A stretch of DNA of 13,908 nucleotides, from positions 1 to 13,908 of the forward strand of contig CAXTBW010000114.1 in the NCBI GenBank assembly GCA_964242925.1, read 5' to 3'. Of the stretch, positions 1-6,128 are shown in pieces. Position 1 is the first letter of the stretch, and each line of letters begins with the position of its first letter. Both the position numbers and the translations under genes were made by a program. The DNA comes from LMUY01 sp964242925 (GTDB lineage Bacteria; Pseudomonadota; Alphaproteobacteria; Acetobacterales; Acetobacteraceae). The notes below the pieces were generated by a model. The model saw nothing but the letters and a program-made list of their open reading frames with translations. It did not search any database and had not been told where the DNA came from.

Positions 1-1896
1 GACTGGCGGCGGTGGCCGGAACGCCGGCGCCGGTGGCCGCGGCGCCGAAGCCGGCGGGCGGAACGCGGGCTGCGGCGGACGGTAGGCCGGCTGCACTGGA
101 CGCACCACGGGCGGCGGCCGGAACGCCGGCGCTCGCGGCGGCTGGAATGCTGCCGGCGGCCGGCCCTGGAGACCCGGTGCGGCGCCTTGCGGACGCAGTG
201 CTGGGGCCACGCGCTCGGGCGCCGGCGTGACAGGGCGCACGACCAGCGGTGTTGCCGCACCCGGCCGCACGGGTTCGGCGGGACGCAGTTCGAGCGCGCC
301 CGCGCCAGGGCGCACGCCTTCGGGCGCCGGTGGCCGGCCCGGTTCGCCCGGCCGGGGCACGGCCGCTTCCGGCGTGACGCCCACGGGGCGCAGCGGCGCG
401 GCGAACGGCCGACCTCCTGGCCCGGCGCGCAAAAGTGCGGGATTGATGGCCGGCCCTGCGGTTGCCGTAGCCGGCCGCGCCGGCGGCACGAAGTTGAACT
501 GCCGCGCGACCGCCGGCGTCACCCCCACGGTCGCCGCCGTGGGCGAGACCGGCGCGCGGAAGGCGGCCGCGGCGGCGACCTGACCCGGCGGCAAACCACG
601 CGCGACCGGCCCGATCGGCGACGATTGGACCATGGCGGCCGCCGGCGCGACCGTCACCGCGCCGCGGTTGACGAAGTTGTTCACCGTGGAGCGGTTGTTG
701 ATCGTCACGTTGGTGATGTTGGTTTGCACGTTCTGGACGTTCGTCGCGTTCAGCCGCCGGATATAACGCAGGTCGCGGCTGTAGGGCGGGTAGTAAGGCT
801 CCCTCGGGCCGAGCGGCAGCCAGCCGACCGACCGGCCCGCCGCATAGCCGATCGCGCCGCCGATCGCCGCGGCTGCGCCGATGTCGACGAAGCTGACCAG
901 CGCCGGCGAGTAGGCCGGGACGGCGTACTCGCCCGCGCCGCCCTCGTAGCCGCCCGGCGATACCGGGATCCAGCCCCAGCGATTGTCGATTTCGGCCCAC
1001 CGTCCATAATGGAACGGCGCGAACCCCCAAGGCGCCTCGTCCACCCAAGTCCAGCCATACGGCGCCGCGTAGGACCAGCGGCCGTTGCGGTACGGCACCC
1101 ACCCGGCATCGACCGGCGGATACCAGACGCTGCCGTATTGCGGCGTTTGCTGCCAGGCGCCCTGGGCGTCGACGTCCTCGCACCCGGTCATCTGCTGCAC
1201 GATCCCCGGCACCGGCGTGGCCGCGCGGGCGGCGGGCCGCTCCTCCGCCAGCATTGCGGTGAGGAACGCGTCCTGCGCGATCAGGCCGACGCTGCCCTGC
1301 AAGGCATCCGCGCCGGTGATGGTGGCGGTCTGCCGCGGGCCGACCTGGAGCGACAGGTTGTTGCCGGTGACCTGGGCCGCGCCATCCACGACGGTGACCA
1401 GGGTGGGGCGGTCGCTATCGCCGGCGACAACTTCGTAGCGGCCCACGCCGGTGATCTGCACCGTGCCTCGCGGCGTCTGCACCGCATAGCTGTCGCCGGC
1501 CGGCACGGCGCGCAAGGTGATGTAGGTCGCGCCCTGCGGCTCCGAGGCGGCCAGCGCATGGTCGTCCAGGGTCACCACGTCCAGCTCGGTGGAGGGCGCC
1601 AGGGTGATGCGGTTGGCGGCGACCTGCAGGTCCGCGCGCGCGCCGGGTTCGGTCCAGAACGCGTTGCCGTTGGTGATGGGGAAGTTGAGCGTCGCCTGGC
1701 TCCACTGGTCCGCGTCCGCGGTGTGGAACGAGACCGTGCCGGTGATGCGCGCCAGGCGGCCGACGCGGCCAGGCGGGACGACGCTGACCGGGACGATCGG
1801 CGGCGGGGCGGCCCAGCCTGGCGCGGCCACTCCGAGGGCCAGCGCCGAGGCGGTCGCCAGCGCGGTGCAGCGGCGCGTGGATCGTTGGGCGAACAT
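1..1896 (-). CDS. Exported FecR-like / DUF6600 protein with Pro/Ala-rich tail (3' end outside window)
   Basis: 632 residues are visible and the frame is still open at position 1, so the C-terminus is missing. I chose the ATG at 1896-1894 because GGAG (complement of 1906-1909) lies 9 nt upstream and a signal peptide follows at once (RSTRR, then a hydrophobic Ala/Leu stretch, likely cut near residue 29). Residues about 45-190 read as a FecR-like beta-rich domain (GRLARITGTVSF; PRGTVQITGVGRYEVV). Residues about 245-330 carry the Trp/Tyr/Pro motifs of DUF6600 proteins (YGSVWYPP with Trp258, WVPYRNGRW, PFHYGRW, NRWGWIPV). A Gly/Ala segment (AAAAIGGAIGYAAG) and an Asn-rich stretch (about 383-412) follow. 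From about 415 to the edge the chain is Pro/Ala/Arg-rich and low in complexity, with recurring AFRPP-type units. FecR domains sense signals in transmembrane regulation, but no sigma factor is nearby. An envelope structural or surface role is the likelier inference. Family assignment is fairly sure; function is unknown. Confidence 0.85.
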   Translation of the reverse strand, partial: MFAQRSTRRCTALATASALALGVAAPGWAAPPPIVPVSVVPPGRVGRLARITGTVSFHTADADQWSQATLNFPITNGNAFWTEPGARADLQVAANRITLAPSTELDVVTLDDHALAASEPQGATYITLRAVPAGDSYAVQTPRGTVQITGVGRYEVVAGDSDRPTLVTVVDGAAQVTGNNLSLQVGPRQTATITGADALQGSVGLIAQDAFLTAMLAEERPAARAATPVPGIVQQMTGCEDVDAQGAWQQTPQYGSVWYPPVDAGWVPYRNGRWSYAAPYGWTWVDEAPWGFAPFHYGRWAEIDNRWGWIPVSPGGYEGGAGEYAVPAYSPALVSFVDIGAAAAIGGAIGYAAGRSVGWLPLGPREPYYPPYSRDLRYIRRLNATNVQNVQTNITNVTINNRSTVNNFVNRGAVTVAPAAAMVQSSPIGPVARGLPPGQVAAAAAFRAPVSPTAATVGVTPAVARQFNFVPPARPATATAGPAINPALLRAGPGGRPFAAPLRPVGVTPEAAVPRPGEPGRPPAPEGVRPGAGALELRPAEPVRPGAATPLVVRPVTPAPERVAPALRPQGAAPGLQGRPPAAFQPPRAPAFRPPPVVRPVQPAYRPPQPAFRPPASAPRPPAPAFRPPPPV

Positions 1897-1922
1897 GGTG
1901 TGCGTCTCCGCAGGCGATGCCG

Positions 1923-1940
1923 GCTCTGTGGGCGCAGAGC
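1923..1940. promoter_or_regulatory. Small perfect hairpin upstream of the DUF6600 gene
   Basis: GCTCTG (1923-1928) and CAGAGC (1935-1940) form a perfect 6-bp stem with a 6-nt loop, 27 nt upstream of the DUF6600 start codon. It probably lies in the 5' untranslated region or the promoter. A stem this short arises often by chance in GC-rich DNA, so its role is unproven. Confidence 0.2.
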
Positions 1941-2054
1941 GTGGCGAAATAACGTTGCACCTGTAACGCATGGTGACACGAGATGTCGCAGGGGTATGCG
2001 GCGCCGGCGCTAGGCACTGCGGCCGAGCCGCCGAAGCTCTCACCGCGCCAACAT

Positions 2055-2152
2055 CGTCATCGCGAGGAGCGCTTGCGACGAAGCGATCCAGCCGCCAGCA
2101 CCGTATGCGCCGTCCTGGATCGCCACGCCGCCAAGCGCGGCTCGCGATGACG
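2055..2152 (-). repeat. 98-bp palindromic intergenic repeat, copy 1
   Basis: The ends form a perfect 12-bp inverted repeat: CGTCATCGCGAG (2055-2066) and CTCGCGATGACG (2141-2152). Two nested arm pairs extend the pairing: GCGCTTG/CAAGCGC (2069-2075/2132-2138) and GCGATCCAG/CTGGATCGC (2083-2091/2115-2123). The whole element can fold into a long imperfect hairpin. Its reverse complement matches copy 2 (7600-7697) over the same 98-bp length with 8 differences by my count. It looks like a non-coding, REP-like dispersed element that could be mobilised in trans. It lies 3' of the binding-protein gene and may also act as a transcript end or stabiliser. Confidence 0.85.
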
Positions 2153-2199
2153 GGTCGTAAGCGGGGCTCGTGATGACGGGTGGTTGTTTTGCCGGGTGG

Positions 2200-3795
2200 T
2201 TAGTTCAGGCTCACCGCGGTCAGGTCCAGGAACCAGCTCTGCACGGGCACGAACCCGTGCACCCGCTTGTCGAACGCCCGCGGGTTCAGGTCGTGCACCA
2301 CGTACAGCCACGGCGGATCGTCCACCAACCGCTCGTGCGCGTGCTGGTAGGCGGTCGCGATCGCCGCCGGGTCGGTCGCCTCGGCCAGGGTGGTCATCGC
2401 GGCCTCGAACTGGTCGTCTTTCCAGTGCTCCCAGTTGAAGCCGGCGGGCGACCAGCTCGTCGCCAGGAAGTAGCGCGCCAATATCCCCGGGTCCGACGAG
2501 GGGGAGCTGGGGTTGATCGCCACCGCGCCCTGCAACGACGGGCTGTCCGGCGCCTGGCGGCTGGCGGTCAACAGCACCTGCCACTCCACCACGCTGAACT
2601 CGACCTTCACGCCGCACGCGGAGGCCAGGTTCTCCTGCAGGAACTCGTTCATCGGCAATGGGACCATCTGCCCGCTGCCGCTGTTGCTGATCATCACCTT
2701 GAAGCTCAGTGGCTTGGCGGCGGTGAACCCGGCCTCCGCCAGCAGCGCCTTGCCCCTCGCCGGGTCGAAGCCGTAGTGGTTCTGCGGGTGGCCGAAATTC
2801 GGGTCGGACGGTTTCAGCCAGCCAACCGCGGGCTCCGCCGTGCCGTTCAGCAGGCTGACCAGGCCGTCGCGGTCGACGCAGTAGTTCAGACCTTGCCGCA
2901 CCCGGATGTCCTTCAGCGGGCTGTTCTCGCCCAGCCCGTAGAACCACGGCCACACATGCGGGTACGACCCGGTCGTCACCGTGTAGCCGGCCTGCTTCAA
3001 CGACGGGATGCCGTCCGGCGGGGGCACCTCAATCCAGTCCACCTGGCCGTTGCGCAGCGCCGCCAGGCGGGTGTTGGCTTCAGGGATCGGCAGCAGCAGC
3101 ACGTGCGACACCTTCGCCATGTGCGCGGGGTCCCAGTACTTGTCCCACCGCGCCAGGGTCACCGACTGGCGCGGCACCACCTGCTCGATACGGAACGGCC
3201 CGGTGCCGGCGGCGGGCAGCACGGCGACGCGGCCCCAATCGTGCCCGGCCTTCTCCCAGGACTGCGGCGAGGTGAACAGGATGTACACGGCCTGGTAGGG
3301 GAAGTAGGAAGCGGCGAACTTGGTGGTGATCGCCACCGTCATGTCGTCGACCTTGCGGTACGTGCCCATCGTCGGCACGCGGGCGCGCATCAGACCGGAC
3401 CCTGCCGGCTCGAATTGCGGGCTGTCGGTCTTGAAGAAACGGTCCAGGTTCCACACCACCGCATCCGCATCCAGCTTCACGCCGTCGTGGAACAGCACAT
3501 TGGGCCGCAGGTGGAACGTCCAGGTGAGCTTGTCCTCCGACTGCTCCCAGCTGGTGGCCAGCCCCGGCCGCAGCACGGCGGGCTTGCCGGTGGGCGAAAG
3601 GTCCCATAGCACCAAGCCCTCGAACTCGGGGAAGCCGAGGAAGCGCACGCCCTCGAACCCGTTGTTCGGCGCGCCCGTGGTGGTCGGCACGTCGGACGCC
3701 GTCATCGCGATGCGCAGCGTGTCGTCCGCCGCGTGCGCGGCGGGTGGCAGCAGGGCGAGGGCGAGGCAAAGCGGGACAAAACGGCGAAACGACAT
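2200..3795 (-). CDS. ABC transporter substrate-binding protein, family 5 (peptide/opine/nickel type)
   Basis: This is a 531-residue periplasmic solute receptor. I start it at 3795 rather than at an upstream in-frame codon (3873) because a Sec signal peptide begins there (MSFRR, hydrophobic core, AHA before AADDTLRIA, cut near residue 22) and GAGG lies 5 nt before the ATG. Typical SBP_bac_5 features follow: an N-terminal lobe with GLVLWDLSPTGKP and GLATSWEQSEDKLTWTFHLR, then VLFHDGVKLDADAVVWNLDRF, a GTGPFRIE segment, the hinge-side motif IRVRQGLNYCVDRDGLV, and a C-terminal DPPWLYVVHDLNPRAFDKRVHGFVP. Length is usual for the family. The ligand cannot be read from sequence; members bind oligopeptides, opines, glutathione, sugars or nickel. 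No permease or ATPase gene lies within the window, so it must use a transporter encoded elsewhere or lie apart from its own. It is divergent from the amidohydrolase chain, which suggests a joint role. Confidence 0.93.
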   Translation of the reverse strand: MSFRRFVPLCLALALLPPAAHAADDTLRIAMTASDVPTTTGAPNNGFEGVRFLGFPEFEGLVLWDLSPTGKPAVLRPGLATSWEQSEDKLTWTFHLRPNVLFHDGVKLDADAVVWNLDRFFKTDSPQFEPAGSGLMRARVPTMGTYRKVDDMTVAITTKFAASYFPYQAVYILFTSPQSWEKAGHDWGRVAVLPAAGTGPFRIEQVVPRQSVTLARWDKYWDPAHMAKVSHVLLLPIPEANTRLAALRNGQVDWIEVPPPDGIPSLKQAGYTVTTGSYPHVWPWFYGLGENSPLKDIRVRQGLNYCVDRDGLVSLLNGTAEPAVGWLKPSDPNFGHPQNHYGFDPARGKALLAEAGFTAAKPLSFKVMISNSGSGQMVPLPMNEFLQENLASACGVKVEFSVVEWQVLLTASRQAPDSPSLQGAVAINPSSPSSDPGILARYFLATSWSPAGFNWEHWKDDQFEAAMTTLAEATDPAAIATAYQHAHERLVDDPPWLYVVHDLNPRAFDKRVHGFVPVQSWFLDLTAVSLN

Positions 3796-3919
3796 GCATG
3801 CCTCGTGACGGTGGACCCGCACATAGCAGCAAGAAATGCGCCAGTAGAGCGCCAGTCTGGTAAGGTATGGCATTCGTCCGCGAGGCCCGCTACGTCAAGG
3901 CGTCACGCCGGAGGCCGCT
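3796..3919. promoter_or_regulatory. Divergent promoter region between binding-protein gene and hydrolase chain
   Basis: This 124-bp gap lies between the start of a minus-strand gene (3795) and a plus-strand gene (3920), so it must hold promoters for at least one and probably both. On the minus strand a TTGACG (complement of 3893-3898) resembles a -35 box, but the -10 at the right spacing is poor. On the plus strand TAAGGTATGG around 3861-3870 is a possible -10. The location is supported by gene arrangement; individual boxes are guesses. Confidence 0.4.
3910..3914 (+). promoter_or_regulatory. Shine-Dalgarno GGAGG of the small membrane-protein gene
   Basis: GGAGG lies 5 nt before the ATG at 3920. 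It is the only strong ribosome binding site in the four-gene chain; the three later genes start within overlaps and have no clear site of their own. It supports both the start chosen for the first gene and the reality of that gene. Confidence 0.75.
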
Positions 3920-4321
3920 ATGAGCTACACCCGCCTGGACCTCGAGGACCGCAGCGACGCCGAACGACGGCCGGTGCTGCTGCCGACGATCGCCCGGCTG
4001 GCGCAGGTGACGGTGTGGTCGGTCATCAACGCCGTCTTGGTGTTCGGCGAGCACCTGGCCGAGTTCCTGGCGCCACTTTGCCTGTTCGCCGGCGCGATCT
4101 GGTGGACCATCCCGAAAGGGCTGGATGCGCTGACGCTTGAAGGCCCGGCCAACGACATGCTGCAGCTGGTGCGCAGCCGGGTGCCGCATCAGGTCTACTA
4201 CGATGGCAGCTATTACTCGGCGCACGTGCTGATCATGGACGGCATCTGGCTTATCGGCGTCGTGGCGATCTGCCGCACGCTGTCGATGGCGCTCACCGCC
4301 CTGCTGCTTGACCGCCGTTGA
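3920..4321 (+). CDS. Small predicted inner-membrane protein, first gene of the hydrolase chain
   Basis: This 133-residue protein is not recognised as any named family. It has a charged N-terminus (residues 1-18, many Asp/Glu/Arg), hydrophobic stretches at about 27-43 and 46-64 (ending AIWWTIP), a soluble amphipathic part at about 66-100 with a Tyr-rich patch (VYYDGSYYSAH), and a third hydrophobic stretch at about 103-129 ending in DRR. That gives two or three membrane spans. The start is supported by a good GGAGG. Its TGA shares bases with the TTG of the next gene (TTGA, 4318-4321), so the two are probably translationally coupled. Its placement suggests it could anchor or assist the hydrolase chain in the membrane, but that is inference from position only. 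Confidence 0.8.
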   Translation: MSYTRLDLEDRSDAERRPVLLPTIARLAQVTVWSVINAVLVFGEHLAEFLAPLCLFAGAIWWTIPKGLDALTLEGPANDMLQLVRSRVPHQVYYDGSYYSAHVLIMDGIWLIGVVAICRTLSMALTALLLDRR

Positions 4322-5880
4322 GCCCGGCTTTGGCGCCGCACGTCACGCAGCACTGGTCGGTCGCCAAGCCGGCCGCGACCGGCCGGCGCGGCATGGTGGT
4401 GTCGCAGTCGCGCGACGCGGCGCTCGCGGGCGTTTCCGTGCTGGATGCGGGCGGCAACGCGGTGGACGCGGCGGTGGCGACCGCGTTGGCCCTGGCCGCC
4501 GTCGAGCCGTGGAACTCCGGCCTCGGCGGCATCGGCTTCGCCCTGGTGCACCGCGCCGGGCAGCAGGCGGCGGAGGTGGTCGATTTCGGCCCCGTCGCCC
4601 CGGCGGGCCTGCGCCCGGACGCCTTCAAGCTGACCGGCCGCATGAAGCAGGACCTGTTCGCCTGGCCGGAGGTGGAGGATGACGCCAACATCCACGGCCC
4701 GCTGTCCTTCGCCATCCCGTCCGCGGTCGCCGGCTACGCCCACATGCACGGGCGCTGGGGCGTGCTGCCCCTGTCGGAGGTGATCGGCCCGGCCATCGCA
4801 CTCGGCCGCCGCGGCCTGCCGCAGGACTGGTTCACCACGCTCAAGGTCGCCAGCTCCGCCGCCGTGCTGCGACGCTACCCCGAGAGCGCGCGCATCTACC
4901 TGCCCGGCGGCCTGCCTCCCGTGTCGCCGTATCAGGGCGCGCCCGGCTTCTTCCAGCTCGGACAGCTGCCGGCCACGCTCGAGCACCTGGCGCATGCCGG
5001 GCTGCGGGATTTCTACGAGGGCGACGTCGCCGCCACCCTGGCCGCCGACTTCGCCGGCGTCGGCAGCCTGCTGACGCGCGAGGACCTGCGCCGCTGCGAG
5101 GCCCGCATCCTGCCCGCCGCCACGGTGGAGTGGGGCGGCGCCACCATCCAGCTCGCGGGCGGGCTGACCGCCGGCCCGACCCTCACCGCGGTCCTGGAGG
5201 CGATGCGGGAGGTTCCGCGCGGCCCCGCGCCCGACGCGGCCTGGTTCGCCGCCCTGGCGCAGGCGATGCGCACGGCCTACGCCGACCGCCTCGAGGGGCT
5301 TGGGGAAGTGAAGGTGGGCGAGACCTGCACCACGCACCTGACGGTCTGCGACGAGGCCGGCACGACGGTGGCGATGACCACCACGCTGCTGTCGTCTATG
5401 GGCAGCCGCGTGGTGCTGCCGGGCTCCGGCGTGCTGATGAACAACGGCGTCATGTGGTTCGACCCGCAACCGGGCAAGCCGAACTCCGCCGCGCCCGGCA
5501 AGCGACCGCTGACCAACATGTGCCCGGTGATCGTCAGCGAGCACGGCGCCCCCGTGCTCGCCGCCGGCGCTTCGGGCGGGCGGCGGATCATGGCCGCCGT
5601 TGCGCAAATGCTCGCCTTCACGCTGGATTTCGGCATGGACCCGGTGGCCGCCGCCCACCATCCGCGCATCGACGTGTCCGACCCGGGCTGGGTCAACGCC
5701 GACGCTCGCCTGCCCGCCGCCACGCTGGGCGCGCTGCGCGCCGGCGGGCCGGTCGAGGTGGTCGAGCACGGCGTGATGCCGATCAACTTCGCCTGCCCGA
5801 ACCTGATCCGGTTCCGAGACGGCGAGCGGACGGGGATCAGCGACGTCATGTCGCCGTGGTCCGCCGCGGTGGCGCAGTGA
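4318..5880 (+). CDS. Gamma-glutamyltransferase-family (Ntn-hydrolase) enzyme with altered substrate pocket
   Basis: This 520-residue protein has the GGT fold. The N-terminal motif GGNAVDAAVA (45-54) is clear. The autoprocessing/nucleophile site is Thr338 in CTTHLTV, so cleavage would give about 337- and 183-residue subunits. The oxyanion Gly-Gly is kept in AGASGGRRI. Aligning with E. coli GGT by eye, the gamma-glutamyl-binding residues are replaced: Arg114 by Gly91 (VDFGPVAP), Asn411 by Leu358, Asp433 by Trp380 (NNGVMWFDP), Ser462-Ser463 by Thr399-Asn400 (RPLTNM). The E. coli lid-loop insertion is also absent. No signal peptide is visible, so it is probably cytoplasmic, unlike classical periplasmic GGT. 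An in-frame stop at 4309 limits the start to TTG 4318 or TTG 4330; ATG 4393 would remove conserved KPAATGRRGMV. I chose 4318 because it overlaps the preceding stop. It is likely an amidohydrolase on a non-gamma-glutamyl substrate; the name GGT should be used only as a family name. Confidence 0.92.
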   Translation: MSPALAPHVTQHWSVAKPAATGRRGMVVSQSRDAALAGVSVLDAGGNAVDAAVATALALAAVEPWNSGLGGIGFALVHRAGQQAAEVVDFGPVAPAGLRPDAFKLTGRMKQDLFAWPEVEDDANIHGPLSFAIPSAVAGYAHMHGRWGVLPLSEVIGPAIALGRRGLPQDWFTTLKVASSAAVLRRYPESARIYLPGGLPPVSPYQGAPGFFQLGQLPATLEHLAHAGLRDFYEGDVAATLAADFAGVGSLLTREDLRRCEARILPAATVEWGGATIQLAGGLTAGPTLTAVLEAMREVPRGPAPDAAWFAALAQAMRTAYADRLEGLGEVKVGETCTTHLTVCDEAGTTVAMTTTLLSSMGSRVVLPGSGVLMNNGVMWFDPQPGKPNSAAPGKRPLTNMCPVIVSEHGAPVLAAGASGGRRIMAAVAQMLAFTLDFGMDPVAAAHHPRIDVSDPGWVNADARLPAATLGALRAGGPVEVVEHGVMPINFACPNLIRFRDGERTGISDVMSPWSAAVAQ

Positions 5881-6128
5881 GGCGGTTTCTTCTCCTGGCG
5901 CTGGCGCTGGCCGGGTGCGCGACCCAGCCGAAGCTGGTGATGATCAACCCGCGCACCGGCGCCACCGTCGCCTGTCAGTCGCCCGACCCGCGGGCCGACT
6001 CCGGCGCCTTCCTGGTGTCGGCCTCGCGCGTCTGCGTGTCCGCCTGCCAGGCGCACGGCTTCCGGCCGGCCCCGGGTATCGAGGCGACCGGGGCCGGGCC
6101 CGACATCCCGACCGCGTGCACCAACTGA
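5877..6128 (+). CDS. Small cysteine-containing lipoprotein (83 aa)
   Basis: The start is GTG 5877, overlapping the stop of the GGT-like gene (GTGA, 5877-5880). The N-terminus MRR, then FLLLALALAGC, is a textbook lipoprotein signal with lipobox LAGC and lipidated Cys14. The second mature residue is Ala, so under E. coli rules it would be sorted to the outer membrane. The mature part has an INPRTGATVAC segment (23-33) and four further cysteines (33, 53, 57, 81), including CVSAC, which could form two disulfides in the periplasm. Short lipoproteins with an NPxTG...C pattern occur in alphaproteobacteria, but I know of no assigned function. It is easy to miss because it lies inside the tail of a longer spurious open frame (5130-6128) that crosses the GGT-like gene. 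The exact lipobox and the overlap architecture make it convincing. Confidence 0.85.
   Translation: MRRFLLLALALAGCATQPKLVMINPRTGATVACQSPDPRADSGAFLVSASRVCVSACQAHGFRPAPGIEATGAGPDIPTACTN

Larger units (their letters stand above)
1897..2199. other. Intergenic region between the binding-protein gene and the DUF6600 gene
   Basis: This 303-bp gap separates two minus-strand genes. It holds the 18-nt hairpin at 1923-1940 and the 98-bp palindromic repeat at 2055-2152. The stretch 1941-2000 is less GC-rich than its surroundings (it includes GTTATTT on the minus strand near 1950) and is the likeliest place for the DUF6600 promoter, but no clear -35/-10 pair can be assigned. Short reading frames that cross the repeat encode repeat-derived Arg/Ser-rich peptides and are not believable genes. 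Confidence 0.5.

Noticed and set aside
187..2013. 608-residue open frame on the plus strand
   Set aside because: It lies antisense to the DUF6600 gene, is Arg/Gly/His-rich without domains, and exists only because GC-rich codons leave few stops in this frame. The minus-strand frame has a signal peptide, a Shine-Dalgarno and recognisable motifs.
2057..2173. Short coding frames across the 98-bp repeat
   Set aside because: The Arg/Ser-rich peptides come from the repeat itself, and near-identical peptides appear at copy 2 for the same reason.
2170..3609. 479-residue plus-strand frame antisense to the binding-protein gene
   Set aside because: Composition is Arg/His/Val-rich with no family features; the minus-strand product is a clear family-5 binding protein.
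4213..5769. 518-residue minus-strand frame over the GGT-like gene
   Set aside because: Low-complexity Arg/Gly/His composition typical of antisense shadow frames; the plus strand encodes a conserved enzyme.
5130..5876. Long N-terminal extension of the lipoprotein frame
   Set aside because: The frame is open far upstream, but that part overlaps the GGT-like gene and encodes Arg-rich shadow sequence. The signal peptide and lipobox place the real start at GTG 5877.
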